This document shows positions 9,691 through 17,371 of a DNA stretch of 64,000 nt, piece by piece. The notes beneath the pieces are model-generated. The model worked only from the letters and a program-made list of their open reading frames with translations. It did not search any database and was not told the DNA's origin. Both the position numbers and the translations under genes were made by a program. Position 1 is the first letter of the stretch, and every line of letters begins with the position of its first letter. The DNA is taken from positions 1 to 64,000 of the forward strand of contig NZ_JAQVCN010000013.1 in the NCBI RefSeq assembly GCF_028689785.1, in the 5' to 3' direction. The stretch comes from Zoogloea sp. (lineage in GTDB: Bacteria; Pseudomonadota; Gammaproteobacteria; Burkholderiales; Rhodocyclaceae).

Positions 9691-11105
9691 TGGGAGTCGA
9701 AACATTTACAGGCAATTCTACTATTGAGTTCATCGATATACAGATTCCGCAGATTGAAGTTATTGAAGTCAATACTGCTATCAGCCCACGTGGTTATAGC
9801 GCGTATGAACTCGCTGTGTTTAACGGCTTCGTTGGAACAGAAGTCGAGTACCTGGCGTCACTAAAAGGCGACAAAGGAGACAAAGGCGATACCGGAGAGC
9901 AAGGCCCGCAGGGCATACAAGGCATCCAGGGCGAAACTGGACCGCAAGGGATACAAGGAGAGATTGGGGCAACAGGGGCAACTGGGCCTGCTGGCACTGT
10001 CACAGCACTTAGTTCAATCCCAGACGTAACGCTTACAACTCCAACAGCTAATGACTTACTGAAGTACGACGGTACTAAGTGGGTTAATGCAAGTGCTGCT
10101 CCGTTTGCAAACGCTGTCAGTGTTACTAGTGACTACACAGATCCAGCTACTAAGTATCTGTTGTTCGCCACTAATACTTCTGGCTATCGCAGTGTGCGCG
10201 CTGATGATTCACTTACATATAGCGCATTAACAAACACTATAAGCATAGGCGGGAATGATGTGCTTACGACTGCTTCTGCTGCTGCAGCGGTCATTGATGA
10301 CTCAAGCACTACAAGCACCAGCAAAGGATGGTCAGCGTCTAAAGCGAACACAGCAATCACTGCAAAGCAAGACACGTTAGTCAGCGGAACAAACATCAAG
10401 ACAGTCAACGGAACGTCGTTGTTAGGCAGCGGTGATATTGCTGTGGGTAGTGGAGCATCTATTATTGGCGAAGTCCGTGCAATCACTTCCGCAACTATTC
10501 CTAATGGCTGGCTATTATGCGACGGATCTGCTGTTAGTAGATCAACATACGCATTATTGTTTGCAGCGATTGGCACTGCTTATGGTGCTGGTGATGGCTC
10601 AACAACATTTAATCTTCCTGATTATCGCGGCTCTTTTGGTGCTGGTGCTGGTGTTCGCTCAGGTCAAAACACAACAACAACATTAGCGTTAGGCGATAGT
10701 TATACAGTTACATTGGTGGCTAATAATTTAAGGTTTAATGCATTAGAGCCTATTGCAGCCGTTGGCATTGTAGCGACTAACTTCATTATTGCAGCAACCG
10801 CAAGTGCAGTATTTGTTGACTCTCCTGCTGTTGTTTCTAGTGTTAATGGCTTAGTTACTAGCAAGCAAGATTTATTAGTCAGCGGCACAAACATCAAGAC
10901 TGTTAATGGCGCTTCTTTGCTTGGGTCTGGAAATATTGAAATAAATGTTCCTACTGCAGTTAGCCAATTAACTAACGACTCTGGGTATTTGATTACAGCA
11001 GTCGATGACGCAAGCACTACAAGCACCAGCAAATCATGGAGCGCAAGCAAGCTTAATACAACGCTTGGTGATATTTCAGCGGCACTGGCCGCAATCATAG
11101 GATAA
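9690..11105 (+). CDS. Collagen-like tail fibre with tail-collar domain
   Basis: A 471-residue fibre protein. Residues about 33-59 hold the attachment motif found before many phage collagen stretches (SAYELAVFNGFVGTEVEYLA). Residues 60-102 are about 15 Gly-x-y triplets (KGD KGD TGE QGP). Residues about 256-322 are a tail-collar domain (PNGWLLCDGSAV ... NLPDYRGSFG). A segment with LVSGTNIKTVNG and LLGSG occurs twice, before the collar (229-250) and after it, each with a neighbouring STTSTSK-x-WSASK motif. Trimeric fibre structure is inferred. The adjacent LRR gene starts three bases after its stop. Confidence 0.85.
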   Translation: MGVETFTGNSTIEFIDIQIPQIEVIEVNTAISPRGYSAYELAVFNGFVGTEVEYLASLKGDKGDKGDTGEQGPQGIQGIQGETGPQGIQGEIGATGATGPAGTVTALSSIPDVTLTTPTANDLLKYDGTKWVNASAAPFANAVSVTSDYTDPATKYLLFATNTSGYRSVRADDSLTYSALTNTISIGGNDVLTTASAAAAVIDDSSTTSTSKGWSASKANTAITAKQDTLVSGTNIKTVNGTSLLGSGDIAVGSGASIIGEVRAITSATIPNGWLLCDGSAVSRSTYALLFAAIGTAYGAGDGSTTFNLPDYRGSFGAGAGVRSGQNTTTTLALGDSYTVTLVANNLRFNALEPIAAVGIVATNFIIAATASAVFVDSPAVVSSVNGLVTSKQDLLVSGTNIKTVNGASLLGSGNIEINVPTAVSQLTNDSGYLITAVDDASTTSTSKSWSASKLNTTLGDISAALAAIIG

Positions 11106-11108
11106 CAA

Positions 11109-13145
11109 ATGACAATAGCAGATCAACTAACAAGTATTGCCAACACAAAGGCTGCTATCAAAACCGCGATCGAAGCAAAGGGCGTCACTGTAGGCGCCGT
11201 TGCATTCGATCAATACCCTAGCAAGATCGCGTCAATAACAGCGGGCGAGTCGATTGCTGCCTGGAGCAGACCCGCTGATTGGCTAGCGATGCCAAGCTTT
11301 GCAGCAGGCGAACAGAAGGTAGCAATACTGATGGCTATCTTCGACAATGAAACTAACGCTGTTGCTTTCTACAATTCCGGCGCTTACACAGTAGACTGGG
11401 GTGATGGGACTACTACTAATCACAGCGCAAGTTCGCAAGCTGAAAAGATCTATAACTATTCAGCTATATCGACGAGCACTTTATCGTCGCGCGGATACAA
11501 GCAGGTACTGATAACTATTACTCCGCAGGCAGGTCAGAACTTAACAGGCCTTAATCTGCGTCAAGTCCATAGCACTGTCAAGATCAGTACTAACCCAATC
11601 CCACGTAATTATCTCGACGTGCAGATCAGCGCTCCGAATTGCACAGCATTGGCATTGGGCGACAACTCAAGCAATTACTACGCTGTTCCTTTGTGCGAAC
11701 GTGTAGAGATAAAAGAGATAGGCAACATCACTTCGACATCAGCGTGGTGTGCTTATCACTATAGCCTTCAAAGCTTCATCATGCCCGTTAAAGCTTCAGT
11801 GACTAATACCTCAAACATGTTTCAGGAGTGCAGATCTTTACGTGAAGTCCTGAATGCCGTCTTCACAGGCGCTACTAACACATCTGCTACGTTTAAGGAC
11901 TGCACAAATCTCGCTAAGATCACTGGCAACTTTAGCGCCTCGACGAATATCATTAATATGTTTCAGGGCTGCACTGCATTAAAAGAAATAGACGCTACGT
12001 TTAGTAGCCAAATCGTGAATTGTGGAGCGGCTTTTCAGAACTGCATTAGTTTAAAGGCTATACCTAGTCTCAATTTATCAAACTCCTGCACGAGCACAGC
12101 TAACTTATTTGAGGGCTGCAGGGCAATCACGTCAGCTCCTGACTTAAACATGTTTGCTGTCACTAACGCTTCTAATATGTTTCTGAACTGCTCTGCATTA
12201 GAAGCTGCTCCTACCTTAACAATAGGAACTGCGTTAGTGTCTACTGATAGCATATTCCAGGGGTGTTTAAGTCTCAAAGAGATCCCGCTTTTCAATACAG
12301 CTAATGTGACTGGATTATCTAACTGGATTTATGGTGGGATATTTAAGGACTGCGTTAATCTGCAAAAAGTCCCTGCATTCGATACAGGCAAGACAACAAC
12401 TTTTGCTCAAGTGTTTAATGGATGCATGGCTCTCGAAGAAGTGCCGGCACTCAATATGGCATTAGTTAGCACCACAGATAGCTATTCAACGTATCAGGCT
12501 TTTGAAAATTGCAAATCTCTTGCGAAGATCGGTGTTTATGGCGCTTTGCAGTCATTTAGTGTCGCTAACTGCGCATTGTCAGCAAGTGCTCTGACTACTT
12601 TGTATCAGAACTTAGGCGGCCCAGTTACTAGCAAAACAATCACTGTGACTAACAACTTTGGTGCCGCAAGTGTTTCAAAGACCAGTTGCGGCACAACGAC
12701 ATACTCAACAACGGTCACACAGTCCAATACAACAGGGTTAGCTGTTGGTCAATTAGTCACCGGAACGGGTATCAACACTGCAGTCTCGGTGACTACTGCA
12801 GGCAGCACTGACCGCGTTAATCGGTATATGCATAGTCTGCCAAACGGAAAACGTGTTGCATTTGTGACGCTTACAGGAACATCGGGCATAGCAGTCAAAA
12901 CCATTTATTACGTTGTAAATGCGGATACTGATGGGTTTCAATTGTCGTTGACTCCGGGTGGTGCAGTTGTTGACTTAGTTAATGACGGTAGCGGAACTAT
13001 CACATACCCGACGTTCATTACTGGCATCACTACTAACACAAGCTTTACCGTCGATGTCCCAGCATCATCAACCGGCACCAATACATTAGTTGCACGTATG
13101 GATGACACCTCCTGGGCAACATTGCGCGGATGGGCAGTAGCATAA
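11109..13145 (+). CDS. BspA-type leucine-rich-repeat tail fibre / receptor-binding protein
   Basis: A 678-residue protein. The N-terminus (1-50) looks like an adaptor helix pair. Residues about 85-145 include a PKD-like strand (YTVDWGDGTTTN). Residues 236-490 are ten degenerate repeats of about 22-28 residues with a Phe-x-x-Cys-x-x-Leu core (NMFQECRSLRE, NMFQGCTALKE, SIFQGCLSLKE, QVFNGCMALEE), matching BspA/DUF285-type surface LRRs. The C-terminal 180 residues are beta-rich. BspA repeats in bacteria bind host surface proteins. At the distal end of a fibre cluster the natural inference is receptor recognition, but that is not shown by sequence. Confidence 0.75.
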   Translation: MTIADQLTSIANTKAAIKTAIEAKGVTVGAVAFDQYPSKIASITAGESIAAWSRPADWLAMPSFAAGEQKVAILMAIFDNETNAVAFYNSGAYTVDWGDGTTTNHSASSQAEKIYNYSAISTSTLSSRGYKQVLITITPQAGQNLTGLNLRQVHSTVKISTNPIPRNYLDVQISAPNCTALALGDNSSNYYAVPLCERVEIKEIGNITSTSAWCAYHYSLQSFIMPVKASVTNTSNMFQECRSLREVLNAVFTGATNTSATFKDCTNLAKITGNFSASTNIINMFQGCTALKEIDATFSSQIVNCGAAFQNCISLKAIPSLNLSNSCTSTANLFEGCRAITSAPDLNMFAVTNASNMFLNCSALEAAPTLTIGTALVSTDSIFQGCLSLKEIPLFNTANVTGLSNWIYGGIFKDCVNLQKVPAFDTGKTTTFAQVFNGCMALEEVPALNMALVSTTDSYSTYQAFENCKSLAKIGVYGALQSFSVANCALSASALTTLYQNLGGPVTSKTITVTNNFGAASVSKTSCGTTTYSTTVTQSNTTGLAVGQLVTGTGINTAVSVTTAGSTDRVNRYMHSLPNGKRVAFVTLTGTSGIAVKTIYYVVNADTDGFQLSLTPGGAVVDLVNDGSGTITYPTFITGITTNTSFTVDVPASSTGTNTLVARMDDTSWATLRGWAVA

Positions 13146-13164
13146 GAACAAGAAGAGAGAAACC

Positions 13165-13566
13165 ATGTTTTACAAAAAGGAACAAGAACAAATACTGTCA
13201 GCACTAATCGTCGAAGGACCAGGCTACACGTTGATTGAAGAGGACAGCGCCCTCTACACCTATCCGGTTGATGGCTGGATACACGCGGAGAGCTTAAATG
13301 CTGCTATCGCGCACTTTGCAAGTGCAGGCAAAAGCACTATTACGCTACGCCAGTGCAAGCTTGCATTGCTTAATGCTGGCAAGTTGCAGGACGTGCTTGC
13401 ATACATTGATGCGATGCCGGAGCCGCAACGAACTGCGGCACTTATTGAGTTCGATTACGCAAACGAAGTAGAGCGAAGCTCTGTGCTGTTGAACACTGTA
13501 GCAGCGGCAATCGGGCTGTCTGAATCAGAACTTAATGAGTTGTTTGAATCAGCTAAGGTGCTGTGA
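13165..13566 (+). CDS. Conserved phage protein downstream of tail fibre, function unknown
   Basis: A 133-residue acidic protein. The C-terminal half (ITLRQCKLALLNAG, then IEFDYANEVERSSVL and LSESELNELFESA) matches a pattern common in small phage genes next to fibre genes. No enzyme motif is seen. The N-terminus is short and mixed. It follows the LRR fibre by 19 bases with a good ribosome site (AGAAGAGAG) and overlaps the next gene (GTGATGA). A role in fibre assembly or in the virion is possible but unproven. Confidence 0.6.
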   Translation: MFYKKEQEQILSALIVEGPGYTLIEEDSALYTYPVDGWIHAESLNAAIAHFASAGKSTITLRQCKLALLNAGKLQDVLAYIDAMPEPQRTAALIEFDYANEVERSSVLLNTVAAAIGLSESELNELFESAKVL

Positions 13567-13937
13567 TGAACGACGAAATCAAGAAAACAATCGAACGATT
13601 AATTGCTGAAGAAGACAGCAATGTAGAGCGTGCGAGGTTGTTGGTGTTGTTGCAGATCAGCAATCTCATCACAGACATCAACGCCAGGCAAGTAGAACTC
13701 GAAGACAAGATAGTCCATGCAGACCAGTATATACAGCAGAATCGCCGTGCGAGCGATAGGTTTGCTGGAGCCAAGAAAGTAGTCATAACGTTAGCTGTTG
13801 CAGTGCAAGCAACGACTGGGTATTTTTTGATGGAGTTGCTAGACACCCCTAACAAGTTCAAACAAGAACTTGTTGTTATTGATCGGCGATTGGCTGTTAT
13901 AGAAGCGCAGTTAAAATCCCACGCTCCTATTCCTTAA
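13566..13937 (+). CDS. Small single-span membrane protein with coiled coil
   Basis: A 123-residue protein. Residues 1-70 are charged and predicted helical (IKKTIERLIAEE, QVELEDKIVHADQ). One hydrophobic span follows near residues 72-95 (VVITLAVAVQATTGYFLMELL), then a short helical tail (LVVIDRRLAVIEAQLK). The layout vaguely recalls XhlA-like or spanin-like proteins, but no family signature is clear. It is the only membrane protein in this part of the prophage, so a role in lysis or superinfection exclusion is worth testing. It starts inside the stop of the previous gene. Confidence 0.5.
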   Translation: MNDEIKKTIERLIAEEDSNVERARLLVLLQISNLITDINARQVELEDKIVHADQYIQQNRRASDRFAGAKKVVITLAVAVQATTGYFLMELLDTPNKFKQELVVIDRRLAVIEAQLKSHAPIP

Positions 13938-14297
13938 CTGTCTGAACATATCCTGTCTTCGGAAATGCAAAGCCCGCCTGAGCCACTTCGGCATGCGGGC
14001 TTTTAGCTTTAAGTGTCTATGTGGATGATAGAACGCTTCTAGGGCAAAGATGAGATCCGGGTTCGTGTTTCTATACATGCGCCATAAGCACAAGTGCAGC
14101 ACTAAGTGTTCTTGTGTAGTCACATAGACGATGTTCGTGTAGTCGTCACTACCCCCTAAACAACGCGGGATCTTATGGTGTCTTTCGATAGGCGCAAAGG
14201 CGTGCAAGCGCGTGCGCGCTCGATAGATGATCTCGTCGTGAATTCTTTTGTAGTCCATCAAGTATTTAAACAACAGATCATCACTGGTTCGTGGCAA
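13911..14297 (-). CDS. HNH endonuclease
   Basis: A 128-residue protein on the strand opposite to the surrounding phage genes. Seen: an HNH core with His40-His41 (ERHHKIPRCLGG), Asn55 (YTNIVYVT) and His64/His68 (TQEHLVLHLCLWRMY), the usual spacing for phage-type HNH nucleases. A basic C-terminal tail follows (RMPKWLRRALHFRRQD). Free-standing genes of this kind are often homing endonucleases. The start is a TTG without a clear ribosome site; an ATG 13 codons later is an alternative. Its 3' end overlaps the convergent membrane-protein gene by 27 bases. Confidence 0.7.
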   Translation of the reverse strand: MPRTSDDLLFKYLMDYKRIHDEIIYRARTRLHAFAPIERHHKIPRCLGGSDDYTNIVYVTTQEHLVLHLCLWRMYRNTNPDLIFALEAFYHPHRHLKLKARMPKWLRRALHFRRQDMFRQLRNRSVGF

Positions 14298-14335
14298 CTA
14301 AGCCACAAAGGAAAGATTGTGGCCAAAAGTGGTTG

Positions 14336-14390
14336 TTCATGACGACATCATGAACTTAAAGTGTGACTCATGCGCTGCATGTGTAGCGCA
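14336..14390. promoter_or_regulatory. Two inverted repeats between divergent phage genes, candidate operators
   Basis: TTCATGA at 14336-14342 and TCATGAA at 14348-14354 form a perfect 7-bp inverted repeat with a five-base centre. TGCGCT at 14371-14376 and AGCGCA at 14385-14390 form a second repeat with an eight-base centre. Both lie in the 112-bp gap between the HNH gene (minus) and a plus-strand gene starting at 14410. The symmetry suits a dimeric repressor. No -10/-35 pair could be assigned with confidence. Confidence 0.4.
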
Positions 14391-14409
14391 ACTTACTAAG
14401 GAGCTATAA

Positions 14410-14682
14410 ATGAGCACACTGAACGAAACCCTGGCTGCACTTGACTCTGTTATCAACGCGGAAGGCACTGCGGAAACTGTGAAGGCTGCACTTAGCGCAG
14501 CACGCGTGCAAGCCATCAAGGACGAAGTTGAACGCCTGCAAAAGCAGCTCAAGGAAGTCAAGGCGCTGCTGCCCACTAAGCCGCTGAGCCCCAAGCAGCA
14601 AGCACTTGCGGACAAGCGGGCGAAGGCCAAGGCGGACAAGGAAGCTGCTAAGAAGGCAGCAGAGGACAGCAAGAAGAAGTAA
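14410..14682 (+). CDS. Small highly charged helical phage protein, function unknown
   Basis: A 90-residue protein, mostly helical: a first helix (TLNETLAALDSVI), a coiled-coil-like stretch in the middle (DEVERLQKQLKEVKAL), and a very basic Lys/Ala tail (KRAKAKADKEAAKKAA). It has a strong ribosome site, AAGGAG at 14398-14403, six bases before the ATG. A terminator follows at 14704-14729, so it may be its own transcription unit. No family was recognised; a nucleic-acid-binding accessory protein is possible. Confidence 0.55.
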   Translation: MSTLNETLAALDSVINAEGTAETVKAALSAARVQAIKDEVERLQKQLKEVKALLPTKPLSPKQQALADKRAKAKADKEAAKKAAEDSKKK

Positions 14683-14703
14683 CCCCCAAGCAACACAACA
14701 CAC

Positions 14704-14729
14704 ACGGCCCGAAAGGGCCGTTGTTCTTT
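14704..14729 (+). terminator. Rho-independent terminator
   Basis: ACGGCCC and GGGCCGT pair around a GAAA tetraloop, followed by TTGTTCTTT. It lies between the small charged gene and the DUF6876 gene. Confidence 0.7.
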
Positions 14730-14739
14730 GGAGACCATG

Positions 14740-15105
14740 ATGAGCGCTGAAGACCTGCTGTGTGCCCTGGGTAACTTTACGGGGACTGAATCCTACTTCC
14801 GGCACACCCACCGGACACTGCTAACTGATGGCGTGCAGTACCTTGCCAGCAAAGCGCAGTGCTACTGGTTGATGGACGTGATTGCCAGTCACCTGCCTGT
14901 AGTGCCTACTGACGAGTATTTCTGCATTGCAACGCTGGAACGCAACGGGGAAGGCGCGCACTTCGAGCTCGTCAACGACGTGCCAGCTACGCGCTACTAC
15001 GCAACGCAGGAGATTGCCTGGACGGACTTTCCACTGCAGAAGATCAAGCTGTACTGCAGCCAAGCAGGGGATCAATGGGTGATTATGTTGCCCAGCGAAT
15101 ACTAA
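14740..15105 (+). CDS. DUF6876 family protein
   Basis: A 121-residue protein with the family pattern: FTGTESYFRHT near the N-terminus, TDGVQYLASKAQCYWLMDVIAS next, and a C-terminal IAWTDFPLQKIKLYC ending VIMLPSEY. The family is common in phages and plasmids and has no assigned function. The ATG at 14740 is preferred because GGAG at 14730-14733 lies six bases upstream; an ATG one codon earlier and a TTG at 14728 are in frame. A terminator follows at 15124. Confidence 0.7.
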   Translation: MSAEDLLCALGNFTGTESYFRHTHRTLLTDGVQYLASKAQCYWLMDVIASHLPVVPTDEYFCIATLERNGEGAHFELVNDVPATRYYATQEIAWTDFPLQKIKLYCSQAGDQWVIMLPSEY

Positions 15106-15123
15106 GCACACAGCACAAACAAC

Positions 15124-15150
15124 AAAGCGCCCCAGGAGGGCGCTTTTTTT
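15124..15150 (+). terminator. Terminator between convergent phage genes
   Basis: AAAGCGCCC pairs with GGGCGCTTT around a CAGGA loop, running into seven T residues. It ends the DUF6876 gene and touches the stop codon of the convergent DUF2971 gene. On the minus strand the hairpin also exists but has only a weak T-run. Confidence 0.8.
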
Positions 15151-15952
15151 ACCAGTTATACTTGATCTTACTGTAAGTAAGATTCATCTTTATTCTGTAC
15201 CGCCTTAACAACGCACGAACCAAAATCTCGATAGCATCATCAGCTGACGGCCCAATCATAATCTGAATATCTTGCAAAGCATCTTTTCGCAACGGAACTA
15301 GCAAAAACTTCGTTTTCACGTGATTATTGCTATCATACATTTCCGTAACAAACTGAGCACAATCATCACCATCCAAGTATCTTGCTGCACTTTGAACACC
15401 TAGAATCTTGTAACGCCACTCTTTCTCAAATCTCCAGTGCTCTCTTTTCTTTGTCCCTAAGTGACTTAGCTCATACTGAATCATTTCGGCGCTTTGTGTA
15501 ACGCATGATGTTTTGTGATTCTCATCATATTGAATTTTGTAAGGCCCCATCACCACGCGTGTCAGCGTAGAGGCTCCGCTATCTCTTTTCACTTTTAAAT
15601 AATCACTCAAAGTGAACATACAGTTATGAGGACTCGGCGCCTTAACGCAAGATGTATGTGCTATGAAATCCCATGGCAAACCGATTCGAATTCCACGCTT
15701 CTTAGGCGTATACATTCTCCACATCGGCAGCGACTCTTCTTCTTCAGCGGTCCAGCAGGTTGCAAAGACAAGCTCCTTTGATATCAGAAGGTCATTAGCA
15801 TCAGCCTCTTCGGGATCATTCACTAAATCAAGGCGATTAAATTTAAGCTTTCTCGTGCTCAGCATCATCGCCAACGCTTCAATTGACGTGTAATGATACA
15901 AGCGCGACGGCATTCTTTCCGGCTCATCTGCCGGACGCAATTTAGGTAGCAA
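15149..15952 (-). CDS. DUF2971 domain protein, candidate phage-encoded defence or exclusion factor
   Basis: A 267-residue protein with the DUF2971 landmarks: LYHYTS (18-23), NDPEE (45-49), a Cys/Trp segment ATCWT (64-68), MWRMY (77-81) and GIRIG (87-91). No signal peptide or membrane span is seen. The biochemical activity of the family is not known to me; members are often found on mobile elements. The TTG start lies 11 bases after the integrase stop with AAGGGG just upstream, so the two genes are probably one transcript. An ATG at residue 13 is an alternative start. A superinfection-immunity role is inferred from context only. Confidence 0.65.
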   Translation of the reverse strand: MLPKLRPADEPERMPSRLYHYTSIEALAMMLSTRKLKFNRLDLVNDPEEADANDLLISKELVFATCWTAEEEESLPMWRMYTPKKRGIRIGLPWDFIAHTSCVKAPSPHNCMFTLSDYLKVKRDSGASTLTRVVMGPYKIQYDENHKTSCVTQSAEMIQYELSHLGTKKREHWRFEKEWRYKILGVQSAARYLDGDDCAQFVTEMYDSNNHVKTKFLLVPLRKDALQDIQIMIGPSADDAIEILVRALLRRYRIKMNLTYSKIKYNW

Positions 15953-15963
15953 CTTTCACCCCT

Positions 15964-17139
15964 TCACTTTTTCTTCTTAACGCCAATTGGATCGGGAACA
16001 ATCTGATTCGCTCCGGCAAGCGTTGTCGCTTTGCTGTAGAAGCTTTCAAGCATCTGCGCACTTGTTCCCATCTGTTCCTTCAGCATCATAATGGACATGC
16101 GATTACTGATGATTGCCTCTGTTGCATACGCATGACGCAAGCTATATAACGTGCGATTCTGCCCTGTCGCAGAGTCTTCACGCAAGCCAACGAACTCCAG
16201 TAGCTTCCTGAACTGCACGTCTGCATTGATGAACGGTGATCCATCAGGCAAGCAAAACACCTTAGTCTTGTTGGTTATCTCGTAGTCAGCTTTAAGCTTC
16301 AGCGTTTCTATAAGCTGCAGCACTGTTGCATCAGCGATTGCTTTGCGTGCGCCTGTCTTACCATCAAGCAAAAACTGCGCATACGTAACGCCATCCTTCT
16401 GCACATACGAGCACATACCCCAGGTCAAGTTATAGACCTCAGTCCCTGGCCTGCATCCCGTCGAAGCTACAAAGTACATGAACACAGACAGGACTTCACG
16501 CCTGTGCTTAACGCGCTCTTGTATGCCCTCTTGGTTACACCACTCCAGAACCTTCTCACGCAGCAGCTTGTATTCTTCTGGGGTAAATGCTGGCCTAGGC
16601 TTTGCGTCTTCACCATCAATGTAAGGCTCTGGTATCTCGGCCTTACTCATGACCTTGCCTTTAATCGCTTTCTTAAAGACTAAGTTGAGTGACGTGTAGT
16701 AGTCCTTAACAGTCGGCTTACTAACAGTGCCATCATTGTTGTCGCGCATGATCTGGACTGCACGCTTTAGGTCGTCTTCAGTGATGTTGTTGACTGCCTT
16801 CGCACCCAGCGCAGGTATCCATACTGTGTTTAAGCGTGCAATATGCTTTGCCTCCAGGGACCCCTTAACTGCTGGCGACAGCTCCTGTATCACGCTCTTG
16901 GCGATTGTTTTGAAGGTCTTCGTCAGGACAGGCATCCCCATCTTCTGACTAAACTTTGCCTCGTAGTAAAGCTCCTGTGCCTTTGCGATGGCTTCTTTTT
17001 TGTCAGCAGTTCCGGTGGTCTTAGTGATCCACTGCTTGTCTGCCTTGAAAGTTACTTGATAATTTTCTGTGCCGGGACGCTTGAAGATTCTCCCTGCACC
17101 ATCCAGTATCACATCTGATACGATAGCTTTCCTGGGCAT
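15964..17139 (-). CDS. int: Tyrosine recombinase, phage integrase
   Basis: A 391-residue enzyme that catalyses site-specific integration and excision. Residues 1-65 look like an arm-binding domain (RIFKRPGTENYQVTF), about 75-165 like a SAM-like core-binding domain, and 185-375 form the catalytic domain. Catalytic residues seen: Arg230 (STGCRPGTE), Lys261 (LLDGKTGARK), Arg335 with His336 (LYSLRHAYAT) and the nucleophile Tyr368 (MLESFYSKA). An AGGAG ribosome site precedes the ATG. It sits at the prophage edge, reading inward, with direct repeats upstream; the DUF2971 gene follows it closely. Confidence 0.93.
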   Translation of the reverse strand: MPRKAIVSDVILDGAGRIFKRPGTENYQVTFKADKQWITKTTGTADKKEAIAKAQELYYEAKFSQKMGMPVLTKTFKTIAKSVIQELSPAVKGSLEAKHIARLNTVWIPALGAKAVNNITEDDLKRAVQIMRDNNDGTVSKPTVKDYYTSLNLVFKKAIKGKVMSKAEIPEPYIDGEDAKPRPAFTPEEYKLLREKVLEWCNQEGIQERVKHRREVLSVFMYFVASTGCRPGTEVYNLTWGMCSYVQKDGVTYAQFLLDGKTGARKAIADATVLQLIETLKLKADYEITNKTKVFCLPDGSPFINADVQFRKLLEFVGLREDSATGQNRTLYSLRHAYATEAIISNRMSIMMLKEQMGTSAQMLESFYSKATTLAGANQIVPDPIGVKKKK

Positions 17140-17172
17140 GTTGTATGCTCCTGCGCGCGTGTGCTTTGCGGG

Positions 17173-17225
17173 GACTGCATGCTACGTGCTGCGATTTTTG
17201 ACTGCAGGCTACGTGTATGCTACGT
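17173..17225. repeat. Direct repeats next to the integrase, candidate arm-type sites
   Basis: GACTGCATGCTACGTG at 17173-17188 recurs at 17200-17215 with one change (27-bp spacing), and GCTACGT appears a third time at 17219-17225. They lie between the integrase start and the host boundary, where arm-type integrase sites or excisionase sites are expected. Binding is inferred. Confidence 0.5.
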
Positions 17226-17371
17226 TTTGAAGGCAAAAGCCTAACAAAATCAAGTAGCTATACGATCAAGCGCTCTGCCATAATCGGTCCGCTTTTTGGT
17301 AAAGGCGCGATTCTACGCCCATGCCCGGCGCCGTGCCCGGCTCAAGCCACCCCCTGCCCTGCCCCTCGCCG
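17226..17371. other. Prophage-host junction (attR region)
   Basis: Composition changes here from phage-like to host-like, and the first host gene starts at 17372. No tRNA fragment or gene end that could serve as a classical attachment site is seen, so integration appears to be intergenic. The core repeat cannot be identified without the left junction. A short hairpin, AGGC-AAAA-GCCT, lies at about 17231-17242. Confidence 0.5.

Larger units (their letters stand above)
1..17270. mobile_element. Integrated lambda-like siphoprophage, right-hand part
   Basis: The region carries tail genes in lambda order, fibre genes, accessory genes and a terminal tyrosine integrase. Base composition is clearly more AT-rich than the chromosome that follows, and host-type genes begin at 17372. 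The exact right boundary cannot be fixed because the left attachment site is outside the window; about 17226-17290 is a guess from the drop in phage-like composition and the start of the host promoter region. Head, terminase, replication and repressor genes are absent here, so only part of the element is visible. Confidence 0.9.
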
